A stretch of DNA of 64,000 nucleotides from Diploptera punctata (Eukaryota; Arthropoda; Insecta; Blattodea; Blaberidae). The stretch covers positions 372,001 through 436,000 of the forward strand of contig JASPKZ010007422.1 of the NCBI GenBank assembly GCA_030220185.1, in the 5' to 3' direction. The translations under genes and the position numbers were made by a program. The notes beneath the pieces are model-generated. The model did not search any database and was not told the origin of the DNA. It saw nothing but the letters and a program-made list of their open reading frames with translations. This document shows, in pieces, positions 18,499 through 29,259 of the stretch (its first letter is position 1; every line of letters starts with the position of its first letter).

Positions 18499-18909
18499 TG
18501 TTTGAAGAAACATGAAATATGAGGTAAGATGTTAAAAAATGACTCATTAATTTACAAATTAAATTGATTTATTAGAAAATAATGAAATTCAGCATAATAT
18601 GATATAAAATTGCAAGAATTGTAATTTTTTGTTTTGAATCATGTCAATTGATCTGTACAATGTCACTTTTATTCCTTGTAATGTAAATAATAATTACCAC
18701 CTTGAAAATGTTTGCAGCTCTGTAAAACACATTGTGGAACATCATCAGCTCTTGTTTTAATCTTTTATCAACGGTGGTTCAAAATATATTGAGTGGATTT
18801 CTCAACTGAAGTCTATACCAATTTTTATTGTTTCCAAATTTAAGATTGTTTGAAAATTCACAGGAGCTGTTATGAAAGCATAGACATTATTCAGACATTT
18901 AATAGCCGT

Positions 18910-19180
18910 TGATTTCAGTTGTAAAGCCTGACCAGAGGTTATAAGATGGCAGCCCCATCACTGGTCTTGCCAATCGAAGGGACTATTATTATGCTTTCAA
19001 GTCTTATATGAGAATTTCCCGGATTCAAATCGGATCCCCAAAGCTGTTTATAATTATATACCAAGAGGACGAAGATCTCTGGGCCGTCCTATGAAATGCT
19101 GGAGGGAAAATTTTCTATAGGATCGTAACAGGCCTTGACCTAATACTTGGAAGGAAGAAAAAGAACAAGAAGAAGATTTC
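18910..19180 (+). mobile_element. LINE 3' end with GAA-rich tail
   Basis: Encodes [20 protein letters not shown] and MKCWRENFL, then 'aggatcgtaacaggccttga' and a GAA/AAGAA tail at 19150-19176. Same family as 4900-5130. Confidence 0.7.
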
Positions 19181-19249
19181 AGTTGTTATGGAAACAATAA
19201 AAAAATTAAAAAATAATCGTGGTTAAACTTGGGTTGAGAAATCTACCCA

Positions 19250-19560
19250 TTGACTCCTTTTTTATTGGCACAATTAAAGGCAAAAATGTATGTCCTCAAG
19301 TGGGATTTGAACACAAGAACCTCCAGCTTTGTAGGGTGGCACTCTACCATTGAGCTACTTAGTCACATCTCCAGGAGTAACAAAAAATTTGTCTGGCCTG
19401 GGGTCGACTCAGCCTATAATGGAAATGAATACCAGATGTTTATTCTGCGGTAAAGGCAGGGCTGGCATCAAGTGCTAATTGTCTAGAAAAGTAGGAGGCC
19501 CCCCCCAAGGTCTTAGTAAAGTGGAATCACCTTAACTAACTAACTCACTGGCACTATCGA
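19250..19560. repeat. tRNA-like SINE pieces
   Basis: 19285-19370 is a - strand tRNA-like head (B box ggatttgaacac). 19390-19540 matches the body of the SINE at 55540-55850 (cctggggtcgactcagcct, attgtctagaaaag). Confidence 0.6.
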
Positions 19561-20060
19561 ACCCGTAGGTTCATGGCCGCGCAGGCATAAGCTCTCCATA
19601 CATCCCTATCCTGAGCTAATGTTTTCCAATCATTCCCTGTATAATCTACTTTCCTCAAATCATAGTTAATGTTATTCTCCTACCTCATTCTTGGTCTACC
19701 AACTGGGTGTGTTCCCTTTGGTTTTCCTACAAGAAGTTTCCATGCACGTCTTTCATGCCACATGTCCTGGCCATCACAGTCTACAAGACTTAAATGTTCT
19801 TATTATATCTGGCTTCCTGTAAAGACCATGTAGTACACTGTTATGTAGTCTTCTCCATTCACCTGCCTGTTCATCTCTCTTTGTCGCCTATTGTATTGTG
19901 AAGTTTCCATATGGACAGAGGAATTAAGGAGAGAGAAATTTGTGCTTGGTTCTGGATGTGCCTGAGTAGCTCAATGGTAGAGAATCACTGTGTAAATCTG
20001 GAGGTTTTGGGTTCAAATCTTGGTTAATTCAGAATTTTTCCTCTTTTAAATTTAAAGGTG
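19540..20060. mobile_element. LINE 3' fragment (-) followed by tRNA-like head (+)
   Basis: 19545-19935 on the - strand matches the LINE C-terminus family [10 protein letters not shown]...[14 protein letters not shown]. 19955-20040 is a + strand tRNA-like head (TAGCTCAATGG, GGTTCAAATC). Confidence 0.7.
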
Positions 20061-20119
20061 TTAAATTTGACAACACTGTGAGAATTTAATTAGGATAAAG
20101 ATTGTATTTATTTAAGGTC

Positions 20120-20340
20120 TCTGCTACATGTGGTGCCCTCTGTTCTGGTGATCTAACCAACTGAGCCACTATCAACACAAGATGACCATTAGAGGCTGAG
20201 TCAACACCAGGGCCAGAATATTTAAGACAGTTTAAAAGTTCTGATTCCACCGGGACTCAAACCCTCGACTTTCTGGCTTGTAGTGTATTGCCTTAACCAA
20301 CTACATTGATTTTAAAATACAAGTGAAAATTGTGCTAGAA
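20120..20340 (-). repeat. tRNA-derived SINE fragment, group G
   Basis: - strand head near 20235-20305: GTTGGTTAAGGC A box and GGTTTGAGTCCC B box, like the head at 55550-55620. Confidence 0.55.
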
Positions 20341-20559
20341 GTGGGAACCACGTGTGGCACAGAGGTTGAATAAATATAAGTGTTGTGGTTGAAGGTCCGT
20401 CCCTAGACACTGTACATAGCTACACCAGGTTGTATATATTTTATCAAAACAGAACTTTGTCATGCAAAATATTTATGCTGTTTGAAGTTGTCCCTTAGTC
20501 TGTTTTTATTCTCTCAGCTCACGAGGATTTCAAGACAGCATGTTTATTTTGAACCACCA

Positions 20560-20730
20560 AATACAAACTAACTCAATTGCGCTATTGAACCTGGAGGTTT
20601 ATGGCCGCAAGCTCTCCATACATCCCTATCCTGAGCTAATATTTTTTAATCATTCCCTCCTCGAATCATGGTTAATGTTATTCTATGTCCGTCTTTCATT
20701 CCCCACATGTCCTGCTCTATAACACTGTTT
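20560..20730 (-). mobile_element. LINE 3' fragment
   Basis: Short - strand piece of the same LINE family as 19545-19935 (caagctctccatacatccct). Confidence 0.6.
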
Positions 20731-20763
20731 TAGTTGGCTGAAGTGCTGTTGGTTGTATTTCAG

Positions 20764-20905
20764 GTGGGGAGGAAGTTGTGCGGGCGGAAGCCGTGTAAAT
20801 AAGATTATGCAGGAATGTTGTTTTGTTTTTATTCTACTCATTTAGGTACATAACAAATTCTATGTTATCAAAGCAAAATAAAGTATTTTCACTTTTTTGG
20901 TGAAA
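20764..20905 (+). other. Candidate terminal 3'UTR exon (UBR3)
   Basis: A GC-rich start, gtggggaggaagttgtgcgg, follows a good acceptor (TTGTATTTCAG, ending 20763) and ends about 20 bases after AATAAA (20877-20882) with T/GT-rich sequence beyond. It would pair with the donor at 14940, 17 nt after the UBR3 stop. Taken alone, the frame reads VGRKLCGRKPCK-stop. It could instead be the last exon of an unknown transcript. Inference only; no transcript evidence. Confidence 0.42.
20877..20882 (+). terminator. Poly(A) signal AATAAA
   Basis: AATAAA followed within 30 bases by 'cttttttggtg'. Fits the end of the exon above. AATAAA is common by chance at this base composition. Confidence 0.4.
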
Positions 20906-21479
20906 ACTATCATGTACATTACACAATCATTTTCATTCCGATCTCCACACATTTTTTTTTTTCCTTTCCGTTTTTTCCTCCAAAATCTTTGTTGGATCAT
21001 CTGCTGCATCAACATTTCTAAGATGATGTTCTTTCACCCCTAAGGATGAACGTCAAAAATGGAGAAGTGGAAAACTCAGCAGTAGCTGCTCATGCTTGGT
21101 CCGAAAAACATTTAATTGAATCAAAAGCCAGTCTAATTAAACAAATAGACAAACAAAACATACTCACGGTTTGGCAAAGATCCACATTCAGAAAAACAAA
21201 GGAAAACTTATGAACTTCGAAATTCCCGCAAATTTTCACCTGATCCAGAGGTTCATCGGTCCACTAACAGAGGGAATAAGAATATTCAAAGTTAAAAATG
21301 GGAAACACATTATGAGGTTCTTAATTAATAAATTAATGAGTCATTTTTACATCTTACCTCATATATCATGTTTTATTAAACACGGTAACTATAGTTTTCA
21401 AATGATCTTGTCATTCATTTTCAACCGCCATTATGACTACCGGATATTCATTGGATCTCCCTCTGTAACGTTGCCATCA

Positions 21480-22134
21480 AATGGTTTTGGAAAGGAAATA
21501 ATTATAACTAAATTAAAGAAATTCAGACAACAAAAAAGATTAAAAGAATACACTACCCTGCAATCTGATTCAAAGAAAGGAAAACAATTTAAGAAAATCA
21601 CTTATCATCCTGGAATACATAACAAATTTCAAAAAATGTTCAAGAAATTCAATATTACATTGGCACCGATAAATAAATGCAGCCTTGGTAACTTATTAAT
21701 GACCAATAAGAAAATGAACACCCCAGATAGTAAAAAATCTGGAATTTATCAAATTGATTGTGGAGTTTGCAATAAAGTATACATAGAAAAAACAAAGAAA
21801 TCTGGACACTCGTACAAAGGAACACTTTAGAAATATTAAAAATGGTGAAATTGAAAAATCAGCTATTGCAGCACATAGTTTGTTGGAAGGTCATAAAATT
21901 GAAAAAGAAGCTAAACTTCTAAAACATTTGGAAAAAACTTTGGATTTGACAGTTTGGGAGAAAATATTTATTCAGAAGAACAAATTTAAATCCATGAATT
22001 TCGACATTCCGGATGAACGTGACCTCATCTCGAAGTTCATCAAATCAATACCAGATGGCAACGATATCTCGAAGTTCATCAAATCAACACCAGATGGCAA
22101 CGTTACAAGGGAGATTCCAACGAATATCCGGTAG
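21480..22134 (+). pseudogene. Penelope RT C-terminus plus GIY-YIG endonuclease, broken
   Basis: [20 protein letters not shown]..., [20 protein letters not shown], then a frame change near 21795 into [40 protein letters not shown]. The YIG Gly is Glu. A 42-bp stretch (tcgaagttcatcaaatcaa...ggcaacg) is tandemly repeated at about 22030-22110. Confidence 0.7.
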
Positions 22135-22144
22135 TCATAATGGC

Positions 22145-22188
22145 GGTTGAAAATTAATGACAGGATCATTTTGAAAACTATAGTTACC
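22145..22188 (+). ncRNA. Hammerhead ribozyme, U3-A8 core type
   Basis: Core TTGAAAA (22147-22153), extra T, stem II AATGA/TCATT, GAA, stem III palindrome AACTATAGTT, then A; GG/CC stem I. The mirror sequence is at 21380-21425. Confidence 0.6.
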
Positions 22189-22291
22189 ATGTTTAATAAA
22201 ACATGATATATGAGGTAAGATGTAAAAATGACTCATTAATTTAGGAATAAGAATAGTTTCTTCCAATCGACATAACATCAGTCGCCAAAAT

Positions 22292-22336
22292 AGTACTGAA
22301 GATGAGACCGTTGTGGTCTCGAAATCGCAATCTACT
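22292..22336 (+). ncRNA. Hammerhead ribozyme, C3-G8 core, one mutation
   Basis: AGTA/TACT stem I, core CTGAAGA, extra T, stem II GAGACC/GGTCTC, GAA, stem III ATCGCAAT (one mismatch to the ATCGCGAT palindrome), cleavage C. Confidence 0.65.
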
Positions 22337-22384
22337 TAGAAGATTTATATGAGGAGAGGTAAGAAACATTTAATTTCACCGTAA

Positions 22385-23260
22385 ATTGAACCTCATCATC
22401 CTGCCAGGTATTAGTCCTAGAAGAACTGTTACGGCCTGAGAAAGCGGTTTTCGTGCCATCTTTTCATAGGTCGACTAAATGACCATTTCCCATTTGGACA
22501 GTAGTTCATTATTGTCTTGGGGATCCTGGATCTAGCCATTCTTGAGACATGTTCCTTCCAGTTCAGTTGATATCTGGAGATGTAGTCCAGTATTGGTGAC
22601 ACATTAAGTTCTTGAAGGATTTCTACATTTTTCTTTCGATCCCATTTGGTGTAGCCAGCTGTTCGGCGCATAAATCTCATCTCACAAGCTGTTAGTCTGC
22701 TTTCATCTCTCGTCCTTATAGTCCACGCTTCACTCCCATAACATAGGACTGGTCGAGCCATTATTTGATAAAGACGAGTACGAGTTGATTTTTGCACTAA
22801 GGAAGGTTTTTAAACTCTATTAATGATTCCCATTGATTTCTTGAATTTCACAATTTCCTCTGATAAATCCAAATTTTCAACAAAAGAGAGTTTATATCCT
22901 AAATAAGTAAACTCATTAACTCTCTCTAAAATTTTGTTATTTAAACAAATTTTGCTTGGTATTGGGGATTTTCCACAAAAGGCCATTATTTTAGTTTTAT
23001 TGGTAGATATTTCCATTGAATATTTCTGGGCTATCAAATTTAAATTATGTACTGACCATTGTAAATCATCTTCTGATGTTGCTAGTAAAACAAGATCATC
23101 TGCAAACATTATTATATCTAATTTTAAATTTCTATTGATAGTGATACTTCCGTGTTTGTTTCTCTAAAGTCTTTTACAATGGCATTCACATATATGTAGA
23201 GGGGAGAGGCCACAACCTGGTCTGACTCCTGAGTTTTTTTCTTTCCACTGAGTTATTTTT
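22385..23260 (-). mobile_element. LINE reverse transcriptase fragment with FADD motif
   Basis: - strand, from the high end: GVRPGCGLSPLYIYVNAIV (RT motif before the catalytic box), MFADDLVLLATSEDDL (the catalytic FADD), VNEFTYLGYKLS, then after a frame break RPVLCYGSEAWTIRTRDESR and RPMKRWHENRFLRP. The largest RT portion in the window; stops and shifts make it inactive. Confidence 0.85.
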
Positions 23261-23509
23261 TCTTTTATTTTTATTGCATTATTATTAAACCTCATAGTGA
23301 TTAATTCCTATAAAAGTTGTGTATTTTTGTTTAATTTTTAAGAGGTTCTTATTATACTTTCACAGGGAAAAATCACTATGAGGTTAAATTTAAGAATTAA
23401 ATAAATAGATCCAAAACTGCAGTCTAGAAGAGTAAAGGATGTGAGATGAGGTATTAAAAATATTATTATTTTAGTCTGATCATCTTACCTCAATATTAAT
23501 GTTGATTTG

Positions 23510-23555
23510 TCCTTGGACATGTTTCAAAACAATTCTGTTTTATCGTCAGCTTGTC
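23510..23555 (-). ncRNA. Hammerhead ribozyme, C3-G8 core
   Basis: Core CTGACGA, extra T, stem II AAAACA/TGTTTT, GAA, stem III palindrome ACATGT, cleavage C; distal stem I pairing only. Confidence 0.7.
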
Positions 23556-23705
23556 CAGACTGGTTTTATTTATGTTGCACAACCTGGATGTCAATGTCGG
23601 CTCCATCCTGTGGTTGGCCAAAGAACCTCCAAACAAGGTCACGCGTGGAGCTGACATCGACATCCAGGTTGTGCAACATAATGCAACATAAATAAAACCA
23701 GTCTG

Positions 23706-23750
23706 GAAAAGCTGACGATAAAACAGAATTGTTTTGAAACATGTCCAAGA
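23706..23750 (+). ncRNA. Hammerhead ribozyme, C3-G8 core
   Basis: Core CTGACGA (23712-23718), extra T, stem II AAAACA/TGTTTT, GAA (23736-23738), stem III ACATGT, cleavage C at 23745. Mirror of 23510-23555. Confidence 0.7.
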
Positions 23751-24309
23751 ACAAACCAACATTAATATTGAGGTAAGATGATCAGACTGAAAATAATATA
23801 AGTAAAATAACCTCAAAATATAAAACTTCCTAAAATTAAATATTAAAAATATTAATTTAATTGTTAGGTTCTTATTACTTAGTTGAACATCCTTGTGTTT
23901 GCAACTTCATTGTTTTTACTTCACCTAGTCCCTTATCCGCTCTTAAAGTGATCCTAACATAAACAAACACCAATTGTATCCTTCCGCCCTTCACACCACA
24001 ATTACTGTCACATTGACAGGGAGCACGTGTGAAGTATATAATACATGTGATGGTTGAATGGGGTAGTTACAAGAAAGCTGGTGAAGTTTTTCACTGAACT
24101 TGTGAAATACATTTAAAATAACTGTTTTTGACCTCTAGTCAAAGGTTTGCCAGACTTGTGTTTTAAAAATTTTGATGGTGACACAGTAGCAGGAAGAGTC
24201 TACACCAACAGCCATTTTGTTGCATCAGAATCGACTGAAGTATGACTCATCCGTGTGTAATAAACAATTTTAAGTTGTAATTATTGATTAGGTATATTTC
24301 AGAATATCA

Positions 24310-24600
24310 GCTGCGGTGGACTATTGGTTATGCTCCTTGCCTCTGGTCCCGAGGGTTGCGGGTTCAAACCTGGCCGGAGTCGATGGATTTTTTAGGATGG
24401 AAAAATCCAAGCAGCAAGTCCTCCGGGAGGGACTTAAAGGCGTGGGTCCCAAGTCTGAAGATTTTCAGGCTCGTAAAAGATCCTTAAGCTTGAATGAAAA
24501 GGCTCTAAGCAAAATTTACCGAATTTTCCCGTCCTAGTACTACCTTGGTTTCCTAGATGTCAGTATGAGGCGGAATACTGACCACGGACCATTCAAATGA
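24310..24600 (+). repeat. tRNA-derived SINE group E
   Basis: Starts 'gcggtggactattggttatg' (A-box-like), B box GGGTTCAAACC, and a body with 'gcagcaagtcctccgg' and 'tactgaccacggaccattca'. Other copies at 27050-27200 (partial) and 29725-29965. Confidence 0.7.
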
Positions 24601-24753
24601 CATCTATATGAAAATAAGTGTAACTAAATTAATATGGTTCAAATTGTTCCCTGTAGGAGGAGAGCGCCTAAATCTCTGTAAAGGGAAACATGGGCTTACA
24701 AGATACAAGACAAAATATTTTAGAATATTTTGTATGTTTTGAATATTATTATT

Positions 24754-24843
24754 TTCATTCACGAAGAAGCTCTTCTCGGACGAATCCAGGTATCGTCTTA
24801 CACGTTGTGATGGTCGATTGAAGGTGTGGGACGGCCAGGAGAA
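24754..24843 (+). pseudogene. Tc1-like transposase fragment
   Basis: KLFSDESRYRLTRCDGRLKV followed by WDGQEKNF matches the first-Asp region of Tc1 transposases (LF-DES-----DGR--VWR--GE-F). Only about 30 codons remain. Confidence 0.75.
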
Positions 24844-25216
24844 AAATTTTCTGCAGAGGCTGTACAGGAAATTGATAGATTCGGAGAACAAGTATATTCA
24901 GAGGACATATTTTTAATTTAATGAAGGGAATTGCTTATTGCTTCTACATCTTACATCAATGTTCATAACCAATTAAAATAGAGCAGCTCACATGGTTTTG
25001 GTTTTGATGAGGGTCACTTTAAGAGCGGACAGCCTTTAATGTTTGAGATTATATTCTGAAGGTCCTGTATTCAAACCCCAGTTTCAACCAATCTGATATT
25101 TTCCTTGCAACCATGTGCAGCAGTGAACTGACTTATGCTGCATCCTGTAGTTTAATGATCATAATTTTGATTCTATCGTAGTCGCACCTAATAACTTTCC
25201 TTGTTTCTATTTTCAG

Positions 25217-25274
25217 TGTTTTCCTGATACTTGTCCTTCCTTCCACCAATCCAAGCCCAACCCACTGTCATCAG
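25217..25274 (+). other. Exon-like segment of unknown gene
   Basis: 58 bp between a strong acceptor (TCTATTTTCAG) and a strong donor (CAG-GTAAGA). One frame reads CFPDTCPSFHQSKPNPLSS and stays open into 25423-25530 (GDPDVASCSNCINQHVNGSI..., stop, then AATAAA-like sequence at 25526) if spliced at CACCAAG. Not recognised; could be chance or a non-coding exon. Confidence 0.3.
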
Positions 25275-25534
25275 GTAAGACAAATCTATCAGTTACATGT
25301 GTTACACAAAATTATTAAATTTTATTTTTTATAGTCAACCATTGTTACTTTTTTATTTCATTCTTATTCATCCTGTAACAAAAATATTCACCTCAGCTGA
25401 CATTTTGTTTTCTCACCAAGGTGATCCAGATGTTGCATCGTGCAGCAACTGCATAAACCAACACGTCAACGGATCTATCCTCCTTTTCATAATTAAATTG
25501 TGTATACCAAGTTTTTTTGAAAGAAAATAAAAAT

Positions 25535-25740
25535 TGCAGCTGGTAGAGCATTGAAAATGTTGCCACCAATATTTAAACTTTGGGCTAACCTCACTCTTAA
25601 TGCACTAGTTACATTCAAATGTTACAAGTTTTGTTTTAAGAAAACAAATAAAGCCATACACACACATTATTGAGTAACACAAGAAATTGGAGCTGAAAGT
25701 AAGCATCATTAAAACTAAATATAAACTGTCACACATAGAA
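25535..25740. other. Intergenic sequence, nothing recognised
   Basis: AT-rich, no open frame or repeat signature that I can identify. Confidence 0.5.
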
Positions 25741-26390
25741 ATACATTATTTAATGAAAATGGACAGCTGATGACAAATGAGGGAAATTTTAAAGAATTAA
25801 AATGCCTAGGAACAATAATTACAAATGCAGGAATGAAGTATAGAAGGAAATTAAACATAGGCTGGATTCTGGAAATGCGTGCTGTTATGTATTACAGGGA
25901 CTCTTGTCGTCCCAACTTTTCAGGTAAAATAAAGCTAAACTGAAAATATATAAAACTGTTATTCTACCAGTTATATTATATGGGTGTGAAACATGGACTC
26001 TTACTTCAATGGAGGAGAAAAGATTACGAGTATTTGAGAATAAAGTTGTTAGGAAAATTTTATGGGCCAAAGAGAGATGAACAGACAGGCGAATAGAGAA
26101 GACTTTATTAATGATGAGTTATGTGATCTTTACGGGAAACCAGATATAAAGGGGACAGTTAAGTCTTGTAGATTGAGATGGACAGGACATATGACATGAA
26201 CGGGGAATGAAAGAGGGGCTTGAAAACTGCATATGGGAAAACCAGAGGGAAAGCACCTACTTGCTAGACCAAGAATGAGATGGGAGAATAACATTAACCA
26301 TGATTTGAGAGATTAATTCAGGATAGGGATGTATGGAGAGCCTATGTCCGCGCGGTCATGAACCTATGGGTTCGATAGGGTCAGTGAGTT
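25740..26390 (+). mobile_element. LINE RT C-terminal fragment, frameshifted
   Basis: Follows the 47755-48415 copy in order: [65 protein letters not shown], and ends 'gaacctatgggttcgatagg'. Many indels. Confidence 0.8.
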
Positions 26391-26399
26391 AGTTATCTG

Positions 26400-27050
26400 T
26401 TCAATATTTTGTCTAAGCTCATATTCTCTTGACTGAGTTATAGGTTAGGATACACGAAAAGGAAATATTCAGCCTAGTATTTAACTGATTAAGGAAAACC
26501 CCAAATCAGATTGAACTTTAACTGGGATTTGAACTTTGTTCTTCCAAATGGGATTCTATTGTTTACAACAGACATGGAGATCTAGTGTATATTATGCTAT
26601 TTCAAGGAGGTGGAAATTACGTATTTAGCGATCGATAACAATGACGTCATTATGCAGTCATCCGAAAACGATATCACGTATCTGATTATTTAACATGCAG
26701 AGTTTTAGTTTATTTTTAAATATAGAATTATCTTATTGATTATTCATACTTTGGCTCTGCTACTTTGATACATAAAAAATGTTAAATTTCATACACGTAA
26801 TGGCGTTCCTTGCCCAACGGGGAATGGCGTCTTAGTCCGCGAGACGAAAGAAAGTTCTCGATCGTTTTACATAACGCATTTTTTAAAATTATTGCATCAT
26901 ACTGTAGATGAATTAATGCGCAGTTCCTTGTACATTGGAAAAAAATAGTGAATAAACACGATTTACCTTTAATTGCTAAATATTTGTCAATTTATAAATT
27001 AATCACAGAATTAACCAATTAAATTTCGGGGGGGGGGACACAATAGTGGT
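26400..27050. other. Intergenic sequence, nothing recognised
   Basis: No repeat or coding signature identified. 26780-26870 is locally GC-richer (ggcgttccttgcccaacggg). Confidence 0.5.
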
Positions 27051-27200
27051 GAATACTATGGCTATCATCTTCGACTCTGGTTCCGAAATTTTCAGATTGA
27101 AACCCGATTGGGGTAGATGATTTTTAAGTGCGTAAAAATGCTAAGCTTGACTTCCTTTGGAAGGGAGGTAAAACCGTAGGCCCTTTAACGCACAGATTAG
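27050..27200 (+). repeat. SINE group E fragment
   Basis: 'agtggtgaatactatggcta' head and 'cttgacttcctttggaaggg' tail resemble 24310-24600. It follows a G-run at 27029. Confidence 0.45.
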
Positions 27201-27860
27201 TATTGCGACGCAAATGATATTTAAATAAAAAATTGTGCCGAAGAAATTTTTTTTTTAATCTCCCAACATTTAAAAACTATTTTATGTCCTATTTAAAATG
27301 TTCTCTTGTAATAAACTATTTCCCAACCAAATTCCATGTGCATTTTTTTTTCTATTCAGGGTTGTTTCTGTTATATACACAGATATCCACAACCAAAATA
27401 TACAATTTCCCCCCCCCCCACATTTGCCAATCTTGTGTGTCTGCTTGTCATATTTCTCGTCTTCTTGATATTTTTATTGAGGTTTATTTATAAAACCCTG
27501 TACTTTTATTTTTAATTTCGTGGCATAATAAGCCCCATATGTCAATCAGAGTGACAATGTGTGTCCCCATCCATAATATGTTGTTTCAACCTGCAATTTT
27601 ACATCCAGAGCAGTATTTTATGAATTTGCCCTTGGAAAAGTTAATTTGTCAATGATAGCAAGCCTTCCACAGCAGCAGTTGATAATTCACAAGCAGCTCA
27701 CCTCTGGTTTTGAGGTTGCAGGTATTATTAAGCCCAAGCACAGCTTCCTTCAGAAAAAAAACTATTGTATGACAAGGGACAGGGCCTTATGTATTAACAT
27801 CTAGCGACTATAGGGGTGATGTCAACATCTTGCCCCCCCCCTCCCGCAACCATTACAGCT
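27200..27860. other. Intergenic sequence, nothing recognised
   Basis: AT-rich with C-runs at 27411-27419 and 27832-27841. No gene evidence; the small open frames have no family resemblance. Confidence 0.5.
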
Positions 27861-28190
27861 GGTATTCTCAATCTGGTGGTTAAGGCAGGAAGCCTTGGCG
27901 TAGAGCTACGGGACTTGTGCTGGTTCGAGTCTCCACGGGGGAAGAAATTTTCTCATGGTATTTCGGCCAGTAAGGGACCGGTGCCCCCCAGCATCGTGAG
28001 GCATTTGGGTAGCTACAATAAGTAGCGGCTCCGGGTTGAGAAAACCAGCTATAATGGCTGGGGGACTCGAAATGCTGACCACATGTCACCCCAACACTGG
28101 CTGATTATCTCCTCTGTGATTGACACATGTGGATGTGAGGCCAGCAGCCGACTGGTAGGCTAAGGGCCCTCTAGGCCTGTCGTGCCAGGA
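27860..28190 (+). repeat. tRNA-derived SINE group F
   Basis: Head 'ctggtggttaaggcaggaag' with B box GGTTCGAGTCTCC, and a body with 'gcatttgggtagctacaata' and 'ctgaccacatgtcacccc'. Partial copies at 5275-5375 and 60915-61130. Confidence 0.7.
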
Positions 28191-28399
28191 GTTTTTTTTC
28201 TCAATCTGGAAGCGTTACTTATTTTAGTTACCCAAATTCCTCACGATCCTAAGTGGCCACTTGTACCATACTGGCCAAAATTCCTGCCCCTAGTGAAACT
28301 GTCCTGTAAAAAATCTTTACATAATAATGTTAAATTCCCTTTATTTATTCATAAACAGGTTTACAATGTAATAAAACACCTTCCTGTGCCCAAAGCTTT

Positions 28400-28620
28400 T
28401 TAAATTTTTATCTTCTTTCTCTATCTTCCCATTCTAATTCTTCCAGACCTAGTTCCCTCGTACCTCTTCTTACATCATCCATCCATTTGAATCTAGGTGG
28501 AGCTCTCTTTGCTTTCCCAGGTGGAATGTCTCTGGCATACTACATATATGACCTTACCATTCTAGTTATCTCTCAAAATCTAATATAAATTCCCATGAAA
28601 ATATAAGATAGTGTGTCGAG
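28400..28620 (-). mobile_element. LINE RT C-terminal scrap
   Basis: - strand: RWMDDVRRGTRELGLEELEW, the GRP-RW-D region of LINE C-termini. Confidence 0.6.
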
Positions 28621-28639
28621 CAACGGTTCATAACCTTCG

Positions 28640-28930
28640 ACACTCTCAGAAATTGTATAAATGAAAGATAATTTGCATTTAGTTGGAAAGAGCACTAACA
28701 TAGAACTAGAGACCTTGGGTTCAAACTCCAGTCTAGGCATACATTTTTCTCTACAATATAAAAACTAATAATTTAATCCCCAATTAAATGTCTTCTTAAT
28801 AAAGAAGCCACCATTTGCATTTAGATTCGAGTTTCTCAGATAGCTCAGTTGGTACACCATTCGCCTAGAGTGCGAAAGGTCCTGGGTTCAAACCCCAGTC
28901 TGAGCGTATAATTTTTCTCTTCAAATATAA
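28640..28930 (+). repeat. tRNA-derived SINE group B, two heads
   Basis: Heads at about 28683-28745 and 28835-28910 (GATAGCTCAGTTGG, anticodon loop CTAGAGT, GGTTCAAACCCC), each followed by 'ataatttttctcttcaaata'-type flank. Confidence 0.7.
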
Positions 28931-28934
28931 TCCA

Positions 28935-29225
28935 TTCATCCATAATAATTCTGCCGGAAGGCAGGTCTTTCATTGCAATCATAGCATTTTCAAGCTATGC
29001 TTGCAGCTTTAATAGGGAATTATTGGTGTAGTAGGTTCCCACACCAGTGAAGGATGATGGTGATGGCCGGATGATTTTTGGGGACCGTTGGGCCCTAAGC
29101 TTCTTGACATTTATCTTATAGGTGAGGAAAAACCTCACTCAGGAGTCTATCCCAACTGGGAATTGAACCTAAGCCCGCTGCATGACAGAGAAGCACACTA
29201 CCTCGAGACCACAGTGGTGGACTAA
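28935..29225. repeat. tRNA-derived SINE group D
   Basis: 'ccataataattctgccggaa' body, 'ggggaccgttgggccctaag', and a - strand tRNA-like end 'aactgggaattgaacctaag...accacagtggtggac'. Near-identical in order to 62755-63095. Confidence 0.7.
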
Positions 29226-29259
29226 ATATAATAATTTATGGTTTTATTATTCGTTTTTA

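Larger units (their letters stand above)
18210..18570. mobile_element. Penelope-type foldback with U3-A8 hammerheads
   Basis: Palindrome around 18390; arms share 'gggaactagttttcaagaga'. It contains only ribozymes and a short TTPDGN(V)IDGDS coding scrap. Ends 'ataacattatgaagttctt' and 'tgactcattaattta' match those at 52140-52190. Confidence 0.75.
14940..20763 (+). other. Putative UBR3 3'UTR intron / downstream region, repeat-filled
   Basis: 15120-15210 is a tRNA-like SINE piece; 15270-15830 LINE; 15830-16620 Penelope; 16635-16925 hammerhead palindrome; 17280-17410 SINE; 17700-18165 LINE; 18210-18570 Penelope; 18910-19180 LINE; 19250-20340 SINEs and LINE; 20560-20730 LINE. In 16930-17280, 17410-17700, 18570-18905 and 20340-20560 I see nothing recognisable. 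Confidence 0.55.
20950..22400 (+). mobile_element. Cluster of Penelope-like fragments
   Basis: 20990-21290: C-terminal end ([28 protein letters not shown]). 21290-22230: another copy enclosed by mirror ends, with the coding remnant below and hammerheads 21380-21425 (-) and 22145-22188 (+). 22240-22390: a third hammerhead tail. A nested series of insertions. Confidence 0.75.
23440..23830. mobile_element. Penelope-type foldback with two hammerheads
   Basis: Mirror arms 'gatcatcttacctcaatatt' ... complement at 23760-23785, inner spacer 'ctggatgtcaatgtcggctc'. No endonuclease. A half copy recurs at 50690-50860. Confidence 0.75.
23936..25033 (+). mobile_element. Tc1-like transposon relic with inverted ends
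   Basis: Left 'atccgctcttaaagtgatcct' and right 'agggtcactttaagagcgga' are complementary over about 19 of 20 bases and enclose a Tc1 transposase scrap (24754-24843) and a nested SINE (24310-24600). Exact ends and target duplication are not clear. Confidence 0.55.

Noticed and set aside
23890..24260. Coding exon between repeats
   Set aside because: No open frame with family resemblance and no matching splice sites.
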